Source of the DNA: Flavobacteriales bacterium
GTDB lineage: Bacteria; Bacteroidota; Bacteroidia; Flavobacteriales_E; Vicingaceae
DNA: 6,517 nt
NCBI GenBank assembly: GCA_029262915.1
Contig: JAJCYN010000171.1
Location: 1 to 6,517, forward strand
Direction: 5' to 3'
Shown here: positions 1 through 5,336 of the stretch, in pieces
Numbering within the stretch: the stretch's first letter is position 1
Layout: each line of letters opens with the position of its first letter
Made by a program: the position numbers and the translations under genes
The notes under the pieces: model-generated
Told to the model about the DNA's origin: nothing
Database searches by the model: none
The model's input: only the letters and a program-made list of their open reading frames with translations

Positions 1-175
1 TGTAAAAGAAATACCTGTATCTATAGAGGTTACAACAAATGACATATTTTGGGTTTTAGCAGTTTCATTTATTATATTTCCACTGATGATTATAGGAGAT
101 TATAGAATTAATAGAATAAAGGGAGTCTTACTTTTTGCATCCTATTGTGTTTACATTTACTTTGTGGTATCATAG
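1..175 (+). CDS. Calcium/sodium antiporter, C-terminal end (partial)
   Basis: An open frame enters from the left edge (first full codon at base 2) and ends at TAG 173-175, giving 57 residues. They contain two hydrophobic stretches (around FWVLAVSFIIFPLMII and GVLLFASYCVYIYFVV) joined by a short polar link, GDYRINRIKG. A hydrophobic helix, a G-x-R-I-N/S-R-x-x-G link and a last helix ending a few residues from the C-terminus match the end of YrbG-type CaCA-family Na+/Ca2+ exchangers of the inner membrane, which use the sodium gradient to export calcium. The conserved alpha-repeat motifs that would prove this lie outside the window, so the family call rests on tail resemblance only; another polytopic membrane protein is possible. 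The stop is 45 bases before the next gene, which seems to have its own promoter. Confidence 0.6.
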   Translation, partial: VKEIPVSIEVTTNDIFWVLAVSFIIFPLMIIGDYRINRIKGVLLFASYCVYIYFVVS

Positions 176-202
176 TTGATTAATAAGTATTCATTAACTT
201 TC
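176..202 (+). promoter_or_regulatory. Possible Bacteroidota-type promoter for the CAP/OmpA-like gene
   Basis: TTG at 176-178 and TAACTTTC at 195-202 resemble the Bacteroidota sigma-factor elements TTG (-33) and TAnnTTTG (-7). The -7 box has one mismatch in its last base and the 16-base spacer is slightly short. Transcription would start near 209, leaving a leader of about 12 bases before the TTG start codon at 221. No Shine-Dalgarno sequence is visible. Confidence 0.35.
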
Positions 203-220
203 GCTATTAAATATCATTAG

Positions 221-2599
221 TTGAAGTATTATATATCAATATTATTTTTAATGATCTCTGTTGGGTTGTTCTCACAACAGAAAGTTGATGATGTTGATTA
301 TAAATATGATAAAGTATTCCTTGAAGGGTTAATTCAAGAACAAATTGATGTTTTTAGAAAAAGTAAAAAATTACCGACTTTTAAAAAGGATGAAGTACTA
401 TATACTGCCGCAGAAGATCAAACAATTTATATAATAAAAACTGGAAAGGTTAGTCACGAACAGCCTTCATCAAAAAAAGAAACTCCCTTTAAACGAGTAA
501 TGTTTTATGATGGTATGAATGGAAAAGTGGGAGAAAACTGTTATAAATTAGTTGTAGGAACTGTGGCTAAACTACCAGGAGAAACTAAAAAAACTAAGCT
601 AAAATCGTATCAAAATGTTGCAACAGCAATTGCACAGGGTTGGATTCAATCTAAAGATGGAGAAGAGATTTTAGGAAATGATAAATATGTAAATTATGGT
701 ATTTCAGTTATTCTTGATGAAAGGGATAAATCAATTATTGCTACTCATGTTGTAGGTTCCGAACCATTTGTTTTACCAGAAGGAGTAAAACCCATGAATG
801 ATGATTTTGGTATTGTGCCTTACGATAAAAGTAAATGTGCAGATATTGACAAGAAATATGCTTATTTACCACAATTAATGTCTGACAATATTTTTTTTAA
901 GAATGGAGAAATCTATTTTTATTTTCACGATTTAGAGTTATTTAAAAACGTGTTGAGTGAATCTGGTGATGGAATAGCTCTTGATATTATTGCTAGAGAT
1001 CAATTTGAATGCGGTAGTGGAAATAAAATTTACCCTTCCAAAATTCATAAGGGAATAATGTTACCGCCAATTTCAAAATCACAAATTTTTGGTAAAAATG
1101 AGTTGAAAGAAAGTAATGAAATAGAAGTTTCATTAGGTCCAATTCCAGCATATGTTGATACTAATAATGTAGAATTTAACTTACTGATGATAAAAGCTAA
1201 TTGCCTATGTCAGACAATAGTTTACAATAGTTTGGGAGGTGAAAATTTAAAGTCGTTAGATCTAAACTTTATGTTGGATACATTATCTGTGAGTAGCAGA
1301 GCTGATTCTGTTTTGAATCAGTTGACATTTACAGTCCCTTTTAAGAGAAATAAATCACAATACAATAATGAGGATATTAAACCATTTTTAGATTCATTAA
1401 GTTTAAATAGGTTTGATTTAAAGAAAATTGAAGTGATTGCTTACTCGTCTTTAGAAGGAAGTGCAAAACAAAATAAGATAATTCAAGAAAGAAGAGCGAA
1501 AAGCATATTGTCTGCTATTAAAGAGTATAAACTTCAAGATGTAGAAACAAAAATAACAACTAAAGAAAATTGGAAAGATTTTTACGAATCCATTAAAGGT
1601 TCTCCATACGAATCTAAATTAGCTAAATTATCAAAAGAAGACCTTCTTAAGGTTATTAATTCTGATACACTAAAAGTTAACTTAGAGCCTTATTTAGAGG
1701 AAACGAGAAAAGCAATAATTGTTCTTACCGTTGAAAAAGTATTTATGGATGAAGCTTTATTTAATGTTTTGCCCGAGTGGTTTGAAAAATCACTCAAGGA
1801 AAAAGATTATGTAAAAGCAAAAGTATATCAATCGGTAATGCTTAAGAATATAGAAAATGGCAATATAGGTAAGAATAAAATACTTGGTATTAAAATTCCT
1901 CATTTAAAAGAAACAATTCCATTCATTAATAATCAAATTGCTCTAAGATGGTATTATTCAGAAACAACAAATAAAGACAGTTTGCATCAGCATTTAATTA
2001 GAGATATACAGACACAATTAGTGATTGATCCTACAAATGGATTTTTGTTGTATAACAAATCAGTACTAAGATTGTTACTCTGGTCTAATGATTACAAAAA
2101 AGAGACAGATCCTAAATTAGTGCTTAGGGAAATTAAATTACTAAATAGTTCAAGTATTGAAAAATGGATGATTAATAGATTAGTTCTTAATTATAATTTG
2201 ATTTCAGCAGATTATTATTACGATAATAAGAAATTTAAGGAGCGTGAAAAAGCATTAGAAGATGTAAAGAAAGCATTATTTTCATCAAATTTAGATAGAA
2301 ATCAAAGTTTTAAAATTGCTAACTATTTTATGTTTCAATTACGTATTGATTGGGCTATAGATATTATGAAGCCCTTTGCTGTTAAGGAAAATATTGATGA
2401 GGAATTTTTATTCACTTTTTTGACTGTAGCAATTTACAATAAAGAAAAAGTTCCAGAAAAAGAATACGTTGGATTTATGAACCGAGCAAAAGAAATGAAT
2501 AAAGAACGGTTTTGTAAATTGTTTGGGTTCCCTAATATGAGTTTCCAATTACTTGAGAATATACCAGTAAAAAGTCTATATTGTAAAACTTGTAACTAA
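221..2599 (+). CDS. Secreted CAP-like / OmpA-like multidomain protein
   Basis: A 792-residue exported protein of unknown function. Residues 1-18 form a signal peptide (Lys2, hydrophobic core, cleavage near FSQQ). Residues about 35-180 resemble a CAP/SCP domain: an R46 helix, H79 before a 'TPFKR' stretch, GEN at 104-106, W141-S144, and a final strand 'YGISVILDE'. The second active-site His of CAP proteins (expected at 147) is Gly. Residues about 181-320 are unassigned. Residues about 365-505 are OmpA-like: the helix N418-x2-I-Q-x2-R425-A426 fits NxxLSxxRA, but the peptidoglycan-binding Asp is Ser410 while the Arg is kept. About 510-792 is mainly helical, possibly degenerate TPR-like, and ends in CxxC (788-791). 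The start is TTG: an in-frame TAG lies directly before it, and the next ATG (251) would cut the signal peptide. A role at the periplasmic cell wall is inferred. It abuts the transporter gene without a gap. Confidence 0.75.
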   Translation: MKYYISILFLMISVGLFSQQKVDDVDYKYDKVFLEGLIQEQIDVFRKSKKLPTFKKDEVLYTAAEDQTIYIIKTGKVSHEQPSSKKETPFKRVMFYDGMNGKVGENCYKLVVGTVAKLPGETKKTKLKSYQNVATAIAQGWIQSKDGEEILGNDKYVNYGISVILDERDKSIIATHVVGSEPFVLPEGVKPMNDDFGIVPYDKSKCADIDKKYAYLPQLMSDNIFFKNGEIYFYFHDLELFKNVLSESGDGIALDIIARDQFECGSGNKIYPSKIHKGIMLPPISKSQIFGKNELKESNEIEVSLGPIPAYVDTNNVEFNLLMIKANCLCQTIVYNSLGGENLKSLDLNFMLDTLSVSSRADSVLNQLTFTVPFKRNKSQYNNEDIKPFLDSLSLNRFDLKKIEVIAYSSLEGSAKQNKIIQERRAKSILSAIKEYKLQDVETKITTKENWKDFYESIKGSPYESKLAKLSKEDLLKVINSDTLKVNLEPYLEETRKAIIVLTVEKVFMDEALFNVLPEWFEKSLKEKDYVKAKVYQSVMLKNIENGNIGKNKILGIKIPHLKETIPFINNQIALRWYYSETTNKDSLHQHLIRDIQTQLVIDPTNGFLLYNKSVLRLLLWSNDYKKETDPKLVLREIKLLNSSSIEKWMINRLVLNYNLISADYYYDNKKFKEREKALEDVKKALFSSNLDRNQSFKIANYFMFQLRIDWAIDIMKPFAVKENIDEEFLFTFLTVAIYNKEKVPEKEYVGFMNRAKEMNKERFCKLFGFPNMSFQLLENIPVKSLYCKTCN

Positions 2600-3874
2600 A
2601 TGAGTTTTCAAAAAAACAATAAAAAAGTAATTGGTGCTTGGACAATGTATGATTGGGCAAATTCGGTTTACCCCTTAGTGATTACATCGGCAATTTTTCC
2701 TATTTTTTATGAAAAATCTACTACTGAAGTGGTTACATTTTTTGGCTATCAGTTTGTAAATACTGAAATCTACTCTTACATCGTTTCTTTGTCATATGTT
2801 ATTTTAGTTTTTTTATCACCATTGTTATCTGGTATTGCTGATTATTCGGGTAGCAAAAAAAGCTTTATGCGCTTCTTTTGTTATTTAGGGGCATTAGCAA
2901 GCATTAGCTTATTCTTTTTTGAAGCTAACAACCTTGAATTAAGTATGATTTCCGTTTTGCTTGGAAGTATAGGGTTTTCAGGTAGTTTGGTTTTTTACAA
3001 TGCCTATTTACCAGAAATTGCTACAGTAGATTTACATGATAAAGTGAGTGCTAAAGGATTTTCAAGAGGTTATATAGGAAGCTCTTCATTACTCATAATT
3101 TGTTTGATTTTGTTGAAAGTTTTTAATATGGATGCAAGGTATGTTTTTGTATTAACAGGAATATGGTGGTTTGGGTTTAGTCAGATTACATTTAGGGGAA
3201 TACCTAGCAATATATACAATCATAAACCAGAAGGAAATCGTTTAACAAAAGGGTTTAATGAATTGAAGAAGGTTTGGAAGCAAATGTCAGGTAATAAAAG
3301 TTTAAAAAGGTATTTAGCTTCATTCTTTGTTTACAGCATGGGAGTGCAGACAATCATGTTAATGGCTGTTTTTTTTGGCACTAAAGAAATAGCGTGGGGA
3401 GAAGGCGAAATGGAATCAGGATTAATTATAAGTATTTTAGTAATACAATTTATAGCCGTTGCCGGAGCATATTTAATGGCTTATTTATCTAGAAAAATAG
3501 GTAACATTAAAACTTTAGGAATAGTTGTTTTTATTTGGGCATTAATTTGTGTTGTAGCTTATGCTTTTGTTTATACACCGTTACATTTTTACATAATAGC
3601 TGCTGTTATTGGTTTTGTAATGGGAGGAATACAAGCTTTATCACGTTCTACTTATTCTAAGCTGTTGCCAGAAACAGAAGATCATGCTTCTTATTTTAGT
3701 TTTTATGATGTGTTAGAAAAATTGGGAATTGTTATTGGAACATTTTTCTTTGGGTTTATTGAGGGAATGTTTAGCATTAGAGAATCAGTTTTAATGCTTA
3801 TTGTATTTTTTATTATTGGATTTTTATTGTTGTTGAGAATTCCTAAAACGGAGGCCTTATCAGCTAAAAAATAA
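2600..3874 (+). CDS. MFS transporter, UMF1 (Atg22-like) family
   Basis: A 424-residue inner-membrane protein with about 12 hydrophobic segments, the normal size for the bacterial UMF1 family of the major facilitator superfamily, related to the yeast vacuolar amino-acid effluxer Atg22. Family hallmarks are visible: 'GAWTMYDWANSVY' at 12-24; 'LSPLLSGIADYSGSKK' at 72-87, the MFS loop 2-3 region; 'NAYLPEIA' at 134-141; 'GFSRGYIGSSSLL' at 153-165; and 'GGIQALSRSTYSKLLPE' at 342-358 followed by 'SFYDVLEKLG' at 367-376. Residues about 205-236 form the polar central loop. The substrate is not known for most bacterial members and cannot be read here. The ATG follows the upstream gene's stop directly (TAAATG), with no room for a separate promoter, so cotranscription and probably translational coupling are expected. 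No clear intrinsic terminator follows; the next structure is the palindrome at 3909-4041. Confidence 0.88.
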   Translation: MSFQKNNKKVIGAWTMYDWANSVYPLVITSAIFPIFYEKSTTEVVTFFGYQFVNTEIYSYIVSLSYVILVFLSPLLSGIADYSGSKKSFMRFFCYLGALASISLFFFEANNLELSMISVLLGSIGFSGSLVFYNAYLPEIATVDLHDKVSAKGFSRGYIGSSSLLIICLILLKVFNMDARYVFVLTGIWWFGFSQITFRGIPSNIYNHKPEGNRLTKGFNELKKVWKQMSGNKSLKRYLASFFVYSMGVQTIMLMAVFFGTKEIAWGEGEMESGLIISILVIQFIAVAGAYLMAYLSRKIGNIKTLGIVVFIWALICVVAYAFVYTPLHFYIIAAVIGFVMGGIQALSRSTYSKLLPETEDHASYFSFYDVLEKLGIVIGTFFFGFIEGMFSIRESVLMLIVFFIIGFLLLLRIPKTEALSAKK

Positions 3875-3969
3875 AGAGGTATTTAATTTTTCGTTTAATG
3901 GTCATTTCTCCCAACGGTTTGTGTAAGCGTAGTTGCGGATTTCAAGGCCCTTTCCTTTCAATTTATCAC

Positions 3970-4004
3970 TAAACTTTGTACAAAGATACCAATCTTTGAG
4001 TTTA
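3970..4004. repeat. Nested hairpin in the centre of the attC-like element
   Basis: CAAAGAT 3981-3987 and ATCTTTG 3992-3998 form a perfect 7-bp stem with loop ACCA. TAAACT 3970-3975 and AGTTTA 3999-4004 extend it by 6 bp across a bulge (TTGTA, 3976-3980). The left part also contains the perfect palindrome CTTTGTACAAAG (3974-3985), which offers a competing fold. The hairpin lies inside the outer arms at 3922-3938/4014-4030, so the whole element could fold into one branched or extended structure. Confidence 0.6.
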
Positions 4005-4012
4005 TCACAAAA
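3981..4012 (-). promoter_or_regulatory. Consensus Bacteroidota promoter inside the attC-like element, facing left
   Basis: On the minus strand TTTTG (4012-4008) is followed by 19 bases and then TATCTTTG (3988-3981), an exact match to the TTG...TAnnTTTG promoter with standard spacing. Transcription would begin near 3975 and run out of the putative cassette, antisense to the transporter gene. In an array this position would drive the next cassette; here no minus-strand gene follows within the window. Function is inferred from the motif only. Confidence 0.45.
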
Positions 4013-4045
4013 CCCGCAATTACGCTTACATTTTGTTGTGCAGTG

Positions 4046-5086
4046 TTATTTTGTAGCATAATTTGTTCCTGCTCCAATTCCAAATTTTTCAATTAAATTT
4101 TGGTTTACCATTTTTGTTAATATTCTTTTTACTGTTGGGTTTGGAATGTTTAATTTTTCAGCAATATTTCCTGATTTTGTACCTGCATTATTTTCGATAA
4201 ATATGAGTATTGATTTTTCTTTTGGTGATAGTTTGGTTTGTATTCCTTTAACTTCTAATTTTTTCATTAACTGCTCTTGAATATTTTGTAAAGCATCAAA
4301 AAAGAAGTTAATCCATTGGGAAACATTTTCATTTGGTCTTTCTGCTTGACATTTTCTTAATACAAGATAATATTCACTTTTATTACTTTCAATTTCGTGT
4401 TCTAAACTTACATATTGTATCCAATTATAACCATTTTTTAATAGTAATAATGTAGCAAGTAATCTGCTTAAACGGCCATTTCCATCTTGAAAAGGGTGAA
4501 TACTTACAAATTCGTATGAGAATATTGCTGATTTAACTAAAGGATGTGTTTCATTATCATTATTGTACCAACTAATTAATGCTCTCATAGCATCTTCCGT
4601 TTCATATCCTGCATTTGTTGTTTGAAAGATAATTTGTTTTGTTCCGTCTGGTAATGTTGCTTCTACAGCATTTGAATGTTGTTTGTAGTTCCCTTTATGC
4701 CATTGGTCTTTTTCGCTATGTTTCAGAAGTATATTGTGTAAATTTTTCAAATTACTTTCTGATATTTCAATTTCTTCGTGATTTTCAGAAATCAAGTCTA
4801 AAACTTCAAAATATCCAACAACCTCTTGTGCGTCTCTATCTTCAATTTTTGTAATGTCTATTTTGTCAAGCAGTACCTTAACTTCTTCATCACTCATTTT
4901 AGAACCTTCAATTCTTGTTGAAGCACCAACACTACGAACTGTTGCTATATTTTTTAATTGTTTAAGACTTTGTTGTTCTTTCTTTTCAATCGTAGTCCAA
5001 GATGCATCAAATCGATCTATTTTACTTACAATTCGAAGTAAGTTCCAATCTAAATTCAATATGAAATTATGCACTTTATTTACCAT
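4046..5086 (-). CDS. Class II Fic protein (AMPylase-type) with C-terminal winged helix
   Basis: A 346-residue protein with a Fic_N-type N-terminus, a Fic core and a C-terminal winged-helix DNA-binding domain, the layout of SoFic-like proteins. The catalytic loop HPFQDGNGRLSR (197-208) is intact: H197 is the general base, D201 binds Mg2+, and R205 and R208 bind phosphate. The flap is near 145-160. An inhibitory-helix motif, S56-TRI-E60-G61, fits [S/T]xxxE[G/N] before the core, so the enzyme should be self-inhibited, with E60 facing R208. Residues about 285-346 form the winged helix (recognition helix near 315-327). Family knowledge suggests transfer of AMP from ATP to a Ser, Thr or Tyr hydroxyl of a target or of itself; the target is unknown. 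ATG 5086 is the only sensible start. The gene stands alone, with no separate antitoxin, between convergent and divergent chromosomal genes. Its stop is 4 bases from an attC-like site, which suggests acquisition as a cassette. Confidence 0.9.
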   Translation of the reverse strand: MVNKVHNFILNLDWNLLRIVSKIDRFDASWTTIEKKEQQSLKQLKNIATVRSVGASTRIEGSKMSDEEVKVLLDKIDITKIEDRDAQEVVGYFEVLDLISENHEEIEISESNLKNLHNILLKHSEKDQWHKGNYKQHSNAVEATLPDGTKQIIFQTTNAGYETEDAMRALISWYNNDNETHPLVKSAIFSYEFVSIHPFQDGNGRLSRLLATLLLLKNGYNWIQYVSLEHEIESNKSEYYLVLRKCQAERPNENVSQWINFFFDALQNIQEQLMKKLEVKGIQTKLSPKEKSILIFIENNAGTKSGNIAEKLNIPNPTVKRILTKMVNQNLIEKFGIGAGTNYATK

Positions 5087-5090
5087 ATCG

Positions 5091-5098
5091 CAAATATA
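5091..5098 (-). promoter_or_regulatory. -7 box of the fic promoter (TATATTTG)
   Basis: TATATTTG on the minus strand exactly matches TAnnTTTG and ends only 4 bases before the fic ATG, so transcription would start at or within a base or two of the start codon, giving a leaderless or nearly leaderless mRNA. No TTG is seen at the normal -33 distance; that region is taken by the direct repeats at 5110-5153, which could mean activator dependence or a weak promoter. Confidence 0.45.
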
Positions 5099-5109
5099 AT
5101 AAATTTATA

Positions 5110-5153
5110 ATTATGATACGATATGAAACGAAAATATTCGATTATGATACGAT
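5110..5153. repeat. 13-bp direct repeats upstream of fic, possible operator
   Basis: ATTATGATACGAT occurs perfectly at 5110-5122 and 5141-5153. The start-to-start distance of 31 bp is close to three helical turns, so both copies present the same DNA face. Between them CGAAAATATTCG (5129-5140) is a near-palindrome. The nearer copy begins 12 bases upstream of the fic -7 box and covers the -33 region. Because Fic carries a winged helix, autoregulation through these repeats is a reasonable inference. Confidence 0.55.
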
Positions 5154-5172
5154 TTTTCTGTTGAGTTTTTAT

Positions 5173-5194
5173 ACTGCACAACGTCTGTGTTAGG
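5173..5194 (-). repeat. attC-like half-site at the 5' end of the fic unit
   Basis: On the minus strand this reads CCTAACACAGAC-GTTGTGCAGT. It aligns with the outer end of the full attC-like site, CTTACACAAACC-GTTGGGA (3927-3909 on the minus strand): a CTWACACA block, a short purine/C-rich spacer, and a GTT box. Its last ten bases are the exact inverted copy of 4035-4044. No complementary left half (RYYYAAC plus TGTGTTAG) was found to the right of it, so it looks like a lone half-site, a target site or a decayed element. Confidence 0.5.
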
Positions 5195-5240
5195 AACGTT
5201 TTAATGTTCTTTACATAACGTTTTAATGTTCTTTACATAA
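5195..5240. repeat. Perfect 22-bp tandem duplication
   Basis: The 22-base unit at 5195-5216 (begins AACGTTTTAATG, ends CTTTACAT) is repeated without change at 5217-5238, and AA at 5239-5240 starts a third copy. It directly abuts the half-site at 5173-5194. It is noncoding. The stretch from here to the lhgO promoter (5241-5311) shows nothing recognisable. Recent slippage or duplication at a recombination scar is possible, as is a protein-binding repeat. Confidence 0.85.
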
Positions 5241-5311
5241 AGTGTTAAACGAAGTTAGTTGTTTTTTATAAGAAAGTCAAGAGCTAAAAGAAGTTTTATT
5301 ACCAATAATCT

Positions 5312-5319
5312 TATTTTTG
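5312..5319 (+). promoter_or_regulatory. -7 box of the lhgO promoter (TATTTTTG)
   Basis: TATTTTTG exactly fits TAnnTTTG and lies 17 bases upstream of the TTG start codon at 5337, so the leader would be about 10-12 bases. No TTG is found at the -33 distance. The match lies in a T-rich run and could be partly chance, but its position supports the TTG start chosen for lhgO. Confidence 0.4.
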
Positions 5320-5336
5320 TATTTTTAAAATTTAGC

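Larger units (their letters stand above)
3909..4041 (-). repeat. attC-like imperfect palindrome (integron cassette recombination site-like)
   Basis: Long inverted arms 3922-3938 (TGTAAGCGTAGTTGCGG) and 4014-4030 pair over 17 bases with one G-T mismatch (3932/4020). Outside them, after unpaired spacers of 6 and 4 bases, CAAC 3912-3915 pairs with GTTG 4035-4038. Read on the minus strand this gives box GCACAAC (4041-4035), a stem, a structured centre, the complementary stem, and a final box GTTGGGA (3915-3909). This is the R''-L''-L'-R' layout of attC sites (consensus RYYYAAC and GTTRRRY, each off by one base here). The first box starts 4 bases after the fic stop, the usual tight packing of a cassette. 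The arms are GC-rich against the AT-rich surroundings. With 3875-3908, which shows nothing else recognisable, it fills the gap between the two convergent genes and may also act as a terminator for both. Confidence 0.6.
3915..5181 (-). mobile_element. Putative single gene cassette carrying fic
   Basis: Read on the minus strand, the unit would start after the G of G^TTGTGC (5182|5181) and end with the G of G^TTGGGA (3915|3914), 1267 bp in all. Its 5' end TTGTGC and its internal box GCACAAC (4041-4035) are exact complements. In a circular cassette the final G joins TTGTGC to give GTTGTGC, which pairs perfectly with GCACAAC, as integron recombination requires. The match extends to 10 bp (GTTGTGCAGT at 4035-4044, ACTGCACAAC at 5173-5182), three more than a standard cassette needs, so a unit with terminal inverted repeats is the main alternative. 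It holds one gene with its own promoter-like sequence. No integrase or transposase is present. The inference rests on structure, not on homology to a known element. Confidence 0.45.

Noticed and set aside
251..253. ATG as alternative start of the secreted protein
   Set aside because: It would remove Lys2 and half the hydrophobic core, destroying a convincing signal peptide that starts at TTG 221.
3970..4004. Intrinsic terminator for the transporter gene
   Set aside because: The hairpin is AT-rich, has no following T-run, and is about 100 bases past the stop; it fits better as the centre of the attC-like element.
4639..5099. Two plus-strand open frames (4639-4854 and 4854-5099) opposite fic
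   Set aside because: They lie antisense within an intact, well-recognised Fic gene, and their translations show no domain or independent start signals.
5195..5240. Short CRISPR-like array
   Set aside because: The two 22-bp copies are directly joined with no spacer and there are no cas genes.
5183..5250. A second complete attC site to the right of the half-site, using minus-strand GTTTAAC (5250-5244) as R''
   Set aside because: The box fits RYYYAAC, but the sequence between does not pair with CTAACACA of the half-site; it is filled by the tandem repeat, so no attC-like fold forms.
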